DNA of 64,000 nt from JBCDAP01 sp038747915 (GTDB taxonomy: Bacteria; Planctomycetota; Phycisphaerae; Phycisphaerales; UBA1924), in NCBI GenBank assembly GCA_038747915.1, contig JBCDJJ010000005.1, forward strand, positions 14,774 through 78,773. The letters run 5' to 3'. Both the position numbers and the translations under genes were made by a program. Below are positions 1 through 12,983 of the stretch, one piece after another; the stretch's first letter is position 1; the number at the start of each line of letters is the position of its first letter. The notes beneath the pieces were generated by a model, which worked only from the letters and a program-made list of their open reading frames with translations, did no database searches and had not been told where the DNA came from.

Positions 1-2
1 AA

Positions 3-32
3 CTCTCCGAGGTCGAGCCCGCGGTGGGCTGA
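3..32 (+). CDS. 3' end of a gene that begins before the window
   Basis: One open frame enters the window and ends at a TGA at 30-32, encoding the tail LSEVEPAVG. The next gene starts 24 bases further on the same strand, a spacing that would suit an operon. Nothing in nine residues identifies the product, and the frame could be open by chance. Confidence 0.3.
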   Translation, partial: LSEVEPAVG

Positions 33-56
33 GCACCGATCAAGGCACGCCCGCCC

Positions 57-443
57 GTGTTCGACCCCTTCTCGATCCACGAGCATGTGGCCCTCGCACA
101 AGCCGGAGCTGTCGTCTCGATCGCGGTTGGTGCGTTGGTGCTTGTGGTGCTGATCATCGCCCTGGGGTATCCCCTGCTGCGATTCCGCAAATCGCTCCTT
201 GGAGGTCAGGAGAGCGGCACCGACGATGCCGGGGGGCTCTCGCTAGCCGATCTCCGCCGGCTGCACCGTCAGGGCAAGCTGACCGATGCCGAGTTCGAGG
301 CTGCTCGGCAAATCGTGATCGGGACCACCACCCCGCCGCTATCCAATGAAATACGGGATGCCAGGGCAGCGCGTGCCGCCCACGGGGTCCAGAACCAGGC
401 CAACGGCCCATCGCCCACCAAGCCGGACCCTTCCCAGGCGTGA
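57..443 (+). CDS. small membrane protein with SHOCT-like C-terminal segment
   Basis: A 128-residue protein from a GTG start. Residues about 17-40 form one hydrophobic helix (VVSIAVGALVLVVLIIAL), followed by basic residues that suggest a cytoplasmic C-terminus. Residues about 60-90 (LSLADLRRLHRQGKLTDAEF) match the short SHOCT pattern, in which a helix is followed by G-x-[IL]-[ST]-x-x-E-[FY]; this motif is common at the ends of small membrane proteins and is thought to mediate oligomerisation. The last 35 residues are low complexity and probably disordered. It lies directly upstream of clpX on the same strand. No enzymatic role can be assigned. Confidence 0.65.
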   Translation: MFDPFSIHEHVALAQAGAVVSIAVGALVLVVLIIALGYPLLRFRKSLLGGQESGTDDAGGLSLADLRRLHRQGKLTDAEFEAARQIVIGTTTPPLSNEIRDARAARAAHGVQNQANGPSPTKPDPSQA

Positions 444-609
444 GATCGGCCGGTTCTGCCGGTTGTGCGGACAGCTCGAGCTTGGTTGCTCCAATCGCGG
501 CGGAGATTCGAGAAAGCACGCCAACCGTTCGATACACTCACCGGTTGTGGCTGCGTCGCACCCGCGGTGTGGTCTGTGTTCACCGGGAACGGCTTCGGAT
601 CGGGAGCGG

Positions 610-1992
<1,383 letters not shown>

Positions 1993-2031
1993 GACGGTCC
2001 ACACGGCGATGTGCGGGCAGTCGACGTAGGG

Positions 2032-2049
2032 AAATCAACATGTTGATTT
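2032..2049. promoter_or_regulatory. perfect 18-bp palindrome, probable MarR operator
   Basis: AAATCAACATGTTGATTT reads identically on both strands and lies 29 bases before the ATG of the MarR-type regulator. It is notably AT-rich for this genome. MarR dimers typically bind palindromes of this length near their own promoter, so this is the likely autoregulatory site for the regulator-efflux operon. Binding is inferred, not shown. Confidence 0.7.
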
Positions 2050-2078
2050 ACCCGCTCGCCCCAGCCTAGGCTCGGGGC

Positions 2079-2597
2079 ATGGCGCGGTCCGCGGATGCTC
2101 CCGACACCTCTTCGAGCCCATCGGCGGGGTCGACCGCGCACCGCACGTGGGACGATGCCCCGCTCGCTCAAGAGATCTTCATTCTCAATAACCTGATGAT
2201 GCGGATCGGGGACCGTCTTGTGGCGGGCGAGGGCCTCACCGCGTCGCGCTGGCTGCTGCTCGGTGCGCTCGAGCAGTACGACGAGCCCCCCTCACTCACC
2301 GAGTTGAGCGAGGATGCGCTGCTGAGCCTTCAGAACGTCAGCCGCATGGCCGCTTCGATGGAGCGTGATGGGCTCATCGAGCGGTTCACGATGCCCGGTC
2401 GCGGGCGATCGGTGTTCATCCGCCTCTCGCCCGCCGGTGAAGCGATGTGCGAGCACAACAAGCAGCACTGCGAGGCTTTCACCGCGAGGTTCCTGCGCGA
2501 CCTCGCACCCGACGAGGTGCGTCAGGCCGCGTCGCTGCTGCACCAACTAATCGACAACCTTGAGGAGTTCGAGCGTGATCAACGCACCGAGAGCTAG
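2079..2597 (+). CDS. MarR-family transcriptional regulator
   Basis: A 172-residue winged helix-turn-helix protein. After about 25 disordered residues, the order is a dimerisation helix (residues about 30-50), the HTH (SLTELSEDALLSLQNVSRMAASMERDGLIER, about 72-103), the wing (MPGRGRSVFIRLSPAGEAM), and C-terminal dimerisation helices. The recognition helix with SRMAASMERDGLIER fits the MarR pattern. It is the first gene of a three-gene operon: its 3' end overlaps the start of the membrane fusion protein, and the RND pump follows. With the palindrome just upstream, it probably represses the pump until a ligand binds; which ligand cannot be told. Confidence 0.92.
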   Translation: MARSADAPDTSSSPSAGSTAHRTWDDAPLAQEIFILNNLMMRIGDRLVAGEGLTASRWLLLGALEQYDEPPSLTELSEDALLSLQNVSRMAASMERDGLIERFTMPGRGRSVFIRLSPAGEAMCEHNKQHCEAFTARFLRDLAPDEVRQAASLLHQLIDNLEEFERDQRTES

Positions 2598-3756
2598 GTT
2601 CATCATGGTGGCCGCTCTATTGGCGAGTGTCGCGGCGCTTGCCGTGGCCCAGGGTCCACCACCCGCGCGTGTTCGCTTCGATCCCGTGCGCATGGAGACG
2701 GTCGATCTCGTGCGCGAGGTGACCGGCCAGCTACGCGCGGTGAAGCGAGCCGAGGTCGCCTCGCAAGAACTCGGTCTCGTGATCGAGATCACCGTCGAAG
2801 AAGGCGACACGGTCGACGAGCACGAGATCATCGCTCGGCTCGATGACTCGGTCCTAAGACGCGAGCTCGCGCGACTCGAGGCACAGCTCCACGTCGCCAT
2901 GGCCGTGATCGAGCAACGGGACGCCCAGCTCGAGCGCCGCGGCCGCGATGTCCGGCGCCTCGAACGTCTCCGCACCAGCGGCGGCGCCACCGAGAACGAG
3001 TACGACGATGCGGTGACCGCGCAGATCGAGGCGCGGGCTCTGGTGTCCGCCGCTAAGGCCGAACTCGACGCTGCCGAAGCCGAGCTCGCCCGCGTGCGGA
3101 TGCGGCTCGAGCACATGACCATCCGTGCGCCATTCGCGGGCGAGGTGGTCGACAAGCTCACCGAACTCGGCGAGTGGCTCGGTGAAGGAGAGCCGATCGT
3201 CGAACTCGTGGCGATCGACCGGGTCGACGCCTGGATCGATGTCCCCGAGAAGTTCATGCCGGGGCTCGCTTCGGCCGAGTCGCTGGTCACGATCGAGGTA
3301 CCCGGTGCCAGGAAGACCATTGACTCGACCGATGTCACCGTTATCGCCGACACCGACCCGCTCGCCCGCACGTTCCCCATCCGCGTGCGCCTCGACAACA
3401 CCGACCGGACACTCCGCCCCGGTATGAGTGTGAGCGGCAAGGTGCCCACCGGCGACCGCGGCGACACCATGACGGTGTCCAAAGACGCGGTGCTGCGGAC
3501 CGACGCCGGGTCGATCGTGTACTTCGACGCCGGCGGCGCCGCCGCGCCCGCTCCCATCGATGTGCAGTACGCCGTCGGTGAGCGATTCGTCGTGCGATCG
3601 CCGCGGCTCCAACCGGGTATGCGCACGATCGTGGTCGGCAACGAGCGCGTGTTCCCTGGTCAGCCCCTCATCGACATGGATGCCCCGCCGCCCGCTGTCG
3701 GCGAGCGAGGCACACCGCAATCAGACACCGACGCACCCCAAGCCCCCGGCGCCTAA
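2575..3756 (+). CDS. RND efflux periplasmic adaptor (membrane fusion protein, HlyD/AcrA type)
   Basis: This is the periplasmic adaptor that links an inner-membrane RND pump to an outer-membrane channel. The GTG at 2575 is chosen because GAGGAG lies seven bases before it; it overlaps the marR stop by 23 bases, suggesting translational coupling. The 393-residue product has a signal peptide or anchor (MVAALLASVAALAVAQ), a lipoyl/barrel half (EVASQELGLVIEITVEEGD), a coiled-coil hairpin rich in Arg, Glu and Ala (about residues 95-175), the returning lipoyl half (IRAPFAGEVVDK) and beta-barrel and membrane-proximal domains. No lipobox Cys is visible. The C-terminal 20 residues are Pro-rich. The pump gene starts four bases after the stop. 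Confidence 0.93.
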   Translation: MINAPRARFIMVAALLASVAALAVAQGPPPARVRFDPVRMETVDLVREVTGQLRAVKRAEVASQELGLVIEITVEEGDTVDEHEIIARLDDSVLRRELARLEAQLHVAMAVIEQRDAQLERRGRDVRRLERLRTSGGATENEYDDAVTAQIEARALVSAAKAELDAAEAELARVRMRLEHMTIRAPFAGEVVDKLTELGEWLGEGEPIVELVAIDRVDAWIDVPEKFMPGLASAESLVTIEVPGARKTIDSTDVTVIADTDPLARTFPIRVRLDNTDRTLRPGMSVSGKVPTGDRGDTMTVSKDAVLRTDAGSIVYFDAGGAAAPAPIDVQYAVGERFVVRSPRLQPGMRTIVVGNERVFPGQPLIDMDAPPPAVGERGTPQSDTDAPQAPGA

Positions 3757-3759
3757 CTC

Positions 3760-7458
<3,699 letters not shown>

Positions 7459-7752
7459 GAGGTTGTGCGGACCGTCCAGCGACCACGCAGGGCATGGAAC
7501 GTGCCGAACCATCGGAGGCGAAATCGCGCTGATCCCCTTTGAATCACGTGATCCGTGGCGTGACCCACCAAACAACTGCTGTCATTTCTGCAAATACTTG
7601 AAATTTCAGCACTTGGAGACCGCTGGACTGGACCGCCGAACGATCCGGAGTAATTTTCGTCATGTGATGCTGCGGGGTCATCGTCCCGCGCTCGTGGGGC
7701 TTGGCAAGGGCCAGGTGATTCGTAAGGACACGCACGACTCTTTGGGGGCCGT

Positions 7753-8388
7753 ATGAAATTTGCTTCTGTTCGCCTGTGCATGCTCACGGGTGCGTGCGCT
7801 GCCTCGTTCGCAGCTGCCGACATCATCACACTCACCGGCGACCGCACCGACCCGTTCGTGGGGTCGGTTCGCGTCAACGGCGACATCAACAACGACGACA
7901 GCCCCTTCGGCTTCGATACGCTGATGCGAGATTTCAACAACGCCAATAACAACCGGGCGGTGTACGAGTTCGACCTCTCGCCACTCGACAACTTCATCGT
8001 GAACTCCGTCACGCTGACAGCGTTGTTTGAAAGCTCGTCGAACGCCATCGCCAACGCCAGCTTCGAGGCGTACCTGTACGAGGCCAATGGCATCGTCGAG
8101 AGCACCGACTTCGACCTGACCGCTGAGAACGGCGTGCTGGTGGCGACCGCGCTCGCGGTCAACGCCGGTGATGATCCCATGATCAATGTGGATGTGACCT
8201 CCGAGTTTGTCGCCATCCTGGGTTCGGGGGCGACCCACGTCGGTGTACAGGGCCTGACGCTCGACCGCACGCTCTACCGCTTCGAGGATGTCACCCTCAC
8301 GATCGATGCCACACTGATCCCAACGCCCGGCGCCGCCATCGCGCTGGCGGCGTTCGGTGGCCTGACGGTACGCCGGCGTCGCGCCTGA
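7753..8388 (+). CDS. exported protein with PTPG-type PEP-CTERM tail
   Basis: A 211-residue protein with an N-terminal signal peptide (RLCMLTGACAASFAAADI) and a beta-rich body resembling a DNRLRE or jelly-roll secreted domain (AVYEFDLSPL and repeated Val/Thr strands). The C-terminus (residues about 188-211) has PTPG, a hydrophobic helix and RRRRA. This is the PEP-CTERM architecture with PTPG in place of the usual PEP, expected to direct exosortase-type processing and surface or EPS association. No exosortase gene is in the window. About 290 bases of non-coding DNA precede it and a hairpin follows, so it is probably a single-gene transcript. Confidence 0.82.
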   Translation: MKFASVRLCMLTGACAASFAAADIITLTGDRTDPFVGSVRVNGDINNDDSPFGFDTLMRDFNNANNNRAVYEFDLSPLDNFIVNSVTLTALFESSSNAIANASFEAYLYEANGIVESTDFDLTAENGVLVATALAVNAGDDPMINVDVTSEFVAILGSGATHVGVQGLTLDRTLYRFEDVTLTIDATLIPTPGAAIALAAFGGLTVRRRRA

Positions 8389-8423
8389 CCGGCGAGCAGG
8401 TCCACAACCGATCGAGTGAGAAG

Positions 8424-8460
8424 AAGCGGGTGCGGGCATATGGCCCCACCCGCTTATCCT
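8424..8460 (+). terminator. hairpin terminator after the PTPG-tailed gene
   Basis: AAGCGGGTG (8424-8432) pairs perfectly with CACCCGCTT (8447-8455), with a further GGGC/GCCC inner stem. Only a weak T run follows. It sits between convergent genes and could act in both directions. Confidence 0.55.
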
Positions 8461-8512
8461 TTGAAGCGCCCTCGGGCGGCGCCAGAACGTCTCGACGGTT
8501 CAGATCAGTGAT

Positions 8513-9814
8513 TCACACCAGCTCGGTGTGGTACCACGCGCCGTTCACCGGTGCGAGCAGATGCACCCGCCACATCGGGTCGGCACTGCCCAACACGCGC
8601 TTGGGCTCCGCGGTGAACACGTGCAGCTCCGGCTCCACATCCTGCCGGATCCGCACCTCGCCGCCGGCCTGCGGGGCCGCGAGCGCGATCAGCTCCGCGT
8701 GCTGCATCGCCCAGGCCGCCGCTTGGCGGATCGAACGCAAGCCAACCACCGATTCGTCGCCGAGCACGTGGAGTCGTCCATCGACCCCCACCGCCAGCTC
8801 GACACGCTGATCCGGACGGCACCGAATCCCGAGCCTCTGCAGCCCCGCCACGTACCCGCAGAGCGACCCCGCCGAACCGGTGGACACCGGCGTTCCACCA
8901 CGCGGCCGCGACCGCAGCTTCGGCTCGACCCGTTCGAGCGACTCGTCACGAGATGCGATCGGCGCGACGTCGAGCTCAACGGCCTCCGGCTTGACGCCAC
9001 GGTCAGCGTCGTGCGCACCCGTGGATTCGCTCGGGGTCATCGCCGCCTCGGTCGTGGCTTCCGAGACCCGCCGGGCCACGTCGCCCGGCGAGAGCCCGCA
9101 CCGCCCGCTGAACACCGCTGCAAAGGGCACCGGCTCGATCCGCTCGACCGGCTCGAAGAACACCACCTCCCGCCGGAGGAAGCTGCGGGCCGCCTCGCCG
9201 AGGCGGCGCATCGCGCTCTCCGACGCCTCCGGCTCGCCGCCCATCATCGCCACGCGGAGCTCCGTGCCTGGCGACGACGCTGCATCGAGCGCCTTGATCA
9301 CCCGGTACGCGTTCACCACCGCCATGTCGTTCGAGCCGGTCAGCAGCGTGACCGCCGACACCAGCTCGTCGTTCGCCAGGGTGATCTCCTCGAGATCGTC
9401 CACCCGCAGCATCCACCTCGCCGCCCGGGCGGCGGCCCAATCGATGGCATCGCCCAGATCGTCGAACTCGCTCGGCGCCTCGCCCGCGAGCGCGCCGTAC
9501 AGATCCAGCGCCGCGTGCCCCGACCGGAGCCGCAGCATCGCGACGGACCCGCCGATCTGGGTCGCGAGCCGCCGCGCGTGCTGCGATGCCCACGGCGACG
9601 ACTGCACCGGCAGATGCCCCATCACGAGCAGGTTGACCCCGGGCGACGGCTCGGGCGCGTCCTCGGCACTGCGTTGCACCGCACCCGCCGGCCGTTCACC
9701 CTCGCCGAGAAACAGCTCGGTGAGGGCGTCGTACTCCTCCGCGGCGATTGTGGGCCCTTCGTGCTCGGACGCGTGCGGATCGCCCAACATCGCAAATGGC
9801 TCGGTGGTGCTCAT
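8513..9814 (-). CDS. degenerate MinD/FlhG-like protein lacking a P-loop
   Basis: A 433-residue cytoplasmic protein. Residues about 60-245 follow the MinD/FlhG/ParA fold by pattern: an initial strand (NLLVMGHLP), a later strand and helix typical of FlhG (SAVTLLTGSNDMAVVNAYRVIKAL), then a strand followed by a region resembling the 'NRV' switch of those proteins (RVAMMGGEPEASESAM) and a closing FLRREVVFFEPVERI segment. The deviant Walker A (KGGxGKTT in relatives) is absent; VMGHLPVQSSPWASQHARRL is in its place, so ATP hydrolysis is unlikely. The rest (about 300-433) has no recognised domain. It is 147 bases downstream of the ParA-type ATPase gene and on the same strand, suggesting a paired function. 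The fold assignment is inference. Confidence 0.65.
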   Translation of the reverse strand: MSTTEPFAMLGDPHASEHEGPTIAAEEYDALTELFLGEGERPAGAVQRSAEDAPEPSPGVNLLVMGHLPVQSSPWASQHARRLATQIGGSVAMLRLRSGHAALDLYGALAGEAPSEFDDLGDAIDWAAARAARWMLRVDDLEEITLANDELVSAVTLLTGSNDMAVVNAYRVIKALDAASSPGTELRVAMMGGEPEASESAMRRLGEAARSFLRREVVFFEPVERIEPVPFAAVFSGRCGLSPGDVARRVSEATTEAAMTPSESTGAHDADRGVKPEAVELDVAPIASRDESLERVEPKLRSRPRGGTPVSTGSAGSLCGYVAGLQRLGIRCRPDQRVELAVGVDGRLHVLGDESVVGLRSIRQAAAWAMQHAELIALAAPQAGGEVRIRQDVEPELHVFTAEPKRVLGSADPMWRVHLLAPVNGAWYHTELV

Positions 9815-9961
9815 CGGGTCATCCTTTTTCCCGAGTATGGCTCGGCGTGTGATCGCCCGGCTCCGCCGGACCGACGATTCGTGCTGGTGTGAGTCGAGAT
9901 CCGTCCGTGAATACTCGTGGGTGAATCGTGGGGCAGGTCGAGGCGGTCCGAGGGTGTGAGG

Positions 9962-11605
9962 TCACGAACCCTCGCTGTACACAACGCTGTTGAGCTGGCC
10001 GTATTCGTTCGGCTCCGTGAGCTGGTTTGCGGGATCCGGGATCCATTTGCCATCCACCACATATCGATACGCGACCCGCGCCGGCGCCACCTCAACCGTC
10101 ACCCCCATCAGCACACGTGCGGGGTCGGGTTGTGCGGGCAGCGGGCGCAGCTCGTGCGCGTCCGACGACCACCCATTGAAACTACCCGCCACGTGTACCC
10201 GCTGGCCAGGCCGCGCCACGAACACGAACCGGAGCCCGGACGCGGTGTTCTCGACGCCCGGCTGTACCGTCTCGGCCGGTTGTGGCGGCACAGGAGCCGG
10301 CACCTTCGCTGGGGCCTCGGTTGGCGGGGCGGGCGCCACCGGCCGGCTGCGAAGCCGTGGGGCCTCGGCGGGGGACTCGGTCACCACCGGTGCGGGCGCC
10401 GGAGCAAGCGTCGCCGCGGACGATGCGCCGTTGTCACCCGCATCGATCCGCCGCATCGCATCCGCGACGCGGGGGTCCGCCTCCCGCTGGGCCTGCCGCG
10501 CGTCCGAGGCCGCGGACAGCGCGCGGGCACGCGAGGCGAGCTCAGCGACCCGGCTCGCGATCGAGCGAGGCGACCCGGGCTCGACGTGCTCGACCTCGGC
10601 GGGATGCCCGTTCCCAGACCCGTGGCCGTTTCCATTGCCGTTTCCGTTGCTATTGACGTGGCCGTTCGCGTGCGCTTCCGGCCCGTCGGCCACGCCGAGT
10701 GGCGCCAGCAACGAGCCCAGACGCCCGCCGAGCGATGTGTCCGGCCCACCCGCACGCTCGATGCTGGCTCGCTCGAACGCCGCCTGCTCCATCGGGTTCG
10801 GCGGCGGGAGCGTCACCGGCATCGTGCCGTCCGGCGCGTGCAGCGCGAGCCACGTGGCGAGTGTGTCATAATCCAGTGCCGCTGGGCTTTGGGGAGCGTA
10901 ATCGCACACGCCGAGACCAACCGCTGCGGACTGCTTCACCGCGGCGTCGTACCGGATCTCCACCGGGATCAACTCGCGTGGGAACCGCTCGTTGAGCGCC
11001 GACAGCACATCGAGCGACACCACGCTGGCTGGGTCGTGCATCGTGGCCAGCAACCGATACGGCAGCGGCCGCCCGAGCCGGCGCGAGACCGAGGCGATCG
11101 TCGCGATCTGCGAGATCGCCCCCTGCATCGCGAAGTACCCGGTCTCCACCGGCACCAGCACTTCGCCCGCGGCACGCAGCGCGTTGAAGGTCAGCAGCCC
11201 GATCGACGGCGAACAATCAATGAAACACCAGTCGTACTCGCCCTCGAACCGCGCGAGCAGGTCCGCCAGTGCGCTGTCGCGATCGGGGCGTGAACCGAGC
11301 GGTCCACCCGGCGCCTCGACCGACGCCAGCCTTGCTGTGCTCGGCAGCAGATCGAGCCGGCGGTTGATCGCCCACAGCAGGCGAGCGCGATCGATCGTCC
11401 GATCCGGCCGCTCGCCGATCACATCGCCGAGTTGAAGATCGATGCGGCTCGGCGGCACCGCCAGGGCCAAGGCCCCGTGCCCCTGCGGGTCGGTGTCGAC
11501 GAGCAGCGTCCGCTGACCGCGCCGGGCCATCACGCACGACAGGTTGACCGCGGTGGTGGTCTTGCCCGTTCCGCCCTTCTGGTTGACGACCGCGATAATC
11601 CGCAC
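9962..11605 (-). CDS. ParA-family ATPase with C-terminal glycogen-binding (AMPK1-CBM-like) domain
   Basis: The GTG at 11605 is preferred because GGAG lies seven bases upstream and it places MRIIAVVNQKGGTGKTTT at the N-terminus, as usual for ParA. The product has 547 residues. Residues 1-260 are the ParA ATPase: deviant Walker A (KGGTGKTT), the switch LLVDTDPQGHGALAL, and the Walker B region DWCFIDCSPSIGLLTFNAL. A long Pro/Ala/Arg-rich linker with an Asn-Gly run (about 300-455) follows. The last 90 residues (FVFVARPGQRVHVAGSFNGW, YRYVVDGKWIPDPANQ) match the glycogen-binding domain of AMPK beta and CBM48. No parB or parS is nearby. The combination suggests positioning of a carbohydrate-bearing cargo, which is a hypothesis only. 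Confidence 0.88.
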   Translation of the reverse strand: MRIIAVVNQKGGTGKTTTAVNLSCVMARRGQRTLLVDTDPQGHGALALAVPPSRIDLQLGDVIGERPDRTIDRARLLWAINRRLDLLPSTARLASVEAPGGPLGSRPDRDSALADLLARFEGEYDWCFIDCSPSIGLLTFNALRAAGEVLVPVETGYFAMQGAISQIATIASVSRRLGRPLPYRLLATMHDPASVVSLDVLSALNERFPRELIPVEIRYDAAVKQSAAVGLGVCDYAPQSPAALDYDTLATWLALHAPDGTMPVTLPPPNPMEQAAFERASIERAGGPDTSLGGRLGSLLAPLGVADGPEAHANGHVNSNGNGNGNGHGSGNGHPAEVEHVEPGSPRSIASRVAELASRARALSAASDARQAQREADPRVADAMRRIDAGDNGASSAATLAPAPAPVVTESPAEAPRLRSRPVAPAPPTEAPAKVPAPVPPQPAETVQPGVENTASGLRFVFVARPGQRVHVAGSFNGWSSDAHELRPLPAQPDPARVLMGVTVEVAPARVAYRYVVDGKWIPDPANQLTEPNEYGQLNSVVYSEGS

Positions 11606-11766
11606 CGCAACGCTCCGCGGGCCCCGCGAGCGAAGCCGGGGCCCAGACTGGGGCTCCATCGTCGGATGACAGCCCGTGCCGCCATCCCCCTGCGTTATCG
11701 GGACCGTGCGGGGGGTCGCTTGAGATCCGAGCGCTTTTCTAGGACCAACACCGGGGCTCACACCGG

Positions 11767-12960
11767 CTATCGGGCCCGGATCGCTGCCAGACCGGCGTGT
11801 ACGACACCCGCATCCGGGGCCTCTACGACCACCGCCGAGCCGAGCGACCCATCCTCACTCGCCGGCAGCACAAGCCGCAGACGCCCGCCTGCGACCTTCT
11901 TGTCGTGCGACATCGTCTCGATCACCACCTCGTCCGGGGGCAGGTGCTCGAGCGCCACCGGTAGACCAACCTCCCGCAGCGCCCTGCGGACTGCTTCCAA
12001 AGCTCCCGCATCGATCAGTCCGCCCTCGATCGCTGCACCCGTCGCTGCCACCAGTCCGACCGCGACGGCCTCGCCGTGATGAAGCGGTGCGAGCGCGGGG
12101 TCACCTGTTGGAGACAAGTCCCGGCGCCACTCGAGCGCGTGCCCGAACGTGTGCCCCAGGTTGAGCAGCGCCCGCCCGCCAACCGACGACGGCGCCGTCT
12201 CGCGCTCATCACCAGCAACAGCACCGGCCTTCACCATCACGTTCCGGTGAATCAGCGCCGCGATCGCATCGGACGAGGGCGAGGCGCCGTCTGCAAATGC
12301 ATCGACCGTCGCCTCGAACAGCCCGTCCTGTGCTGCGCCGACCGAGCGCCAGATCATGCCGTGCTTCATGCACTCGGCCACACCCGCCCGATGCACACGC
12401 GCCGGGAGCGAGGCGAGCGCCCGTGTGTCCGCCAGCACCGCTGCCGGCTGCCAGAACGCCCCCACCACGTTCTTCTTGAGCCCGCCGCCCGTCGCGAGGT
12501 TCACACCCGTCTTCCCACCCACCGAGGCATCGACCATCGCGAGCAGCGTGGTCGGGCACTGCACCACCGTGATGCCCCGCCGATAGCTCGCAGCGACAAA
12601 CCCCGCGACATCTCCCACAATCCCGCCGCCCAGCGCCACGATCGCATCACCACGATCGAGCTTCGCTTCAGCCACCGCCACGAGCACCGACTGCACGGTC
12701 TCGAGCGATTTGCCGGGCTCGCTCGGCTCGATGGCGTGCGCACATACCTCGCACCCTGCATCGGCCAACGAAGCGCGCATCTCGTTCACCAGCGCCGTCG
12801 GCACGCCCGCATCCACGACCACCATCACACGCCGGGCACCGGCTCGATCACGGACCACCGTCCCGATCTCGCCCAGCACACCAGGACCGATGCGCACCTC
12901 GTACGAGCGGTCACCAAGCTCGATCGGCATTGTGCGCACAGAGTCAGAAGCCGCGGTCAT
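11767..12960 (-). CDS. aroB: 3-dehydroquinate synthase
   Basis: AroB converts DAHP to 3-dehydroquinate, the second step of the shikimate pathway, using NAD and a divalent metal. The 397-residue protein has the NAD-binding segment GGGIVGDVAGFVAASYRRG, the substrate loop PTTLLAMVDASVGGKTGVN, and the metal ligands of the family in GVAECMKHG (Glu), LNLGHTFGHALE (His) and LHHGEAVAVG (His). The length is slightly above the usual 350-370 because of loop extensions near residues 225-255 and 290-300. It lies between phoX (23 bases upstream) and the ParA gene, all on the minus strand. Confidence 0.97.
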   Translation of the reverse strand: MTAASDSVRTMPIELGDRSYEVRIGPGVLGEIGTVVRDRAGARRVMVVVDAGVPTALVNEMRASLADAGCEVCAHAIEPSEPGKSLETVQSVLVAVAEAKLDRGDAIVALGGGIVGDVAGFVAASYRRGITVVQCPTTLLAMVDASVGGKTGVNLATGGGLKKNVVGAFWQPAAVLADTRALASLPARVHRAGVAECMKHGMIWRSVGAAQDGLFEATVDAFADGASPSSDAIAALIHRNVMVKAGAVAGDERETAPSSVGGRALLNLGHTFGHALEWRRDLSPTGDPALAPLHHGEAVAVGLVAATGAAIEGGLIDAGALEAVRRALREVGLPVALEHLPPDEVVIETMSHDKKVAGGRLRLVLPASEDGSLGSAVVVEAPDAGVVHAGLAAIRAR

Positions 12961-12983
12961 GCTGTCACTCTACGCGCAGGCGA

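Noticed and set aside
9962..11605. Chromosome partition ParA of a parABS locus
   Set aside because: No parB gene is adjacent, no parS-like TGTTTCACGTGAAACA was seen, and the glycogen-binding-type tail is foreign to chromosome ParA. The ATCACGTGAT near 7543 is too short to be parS.
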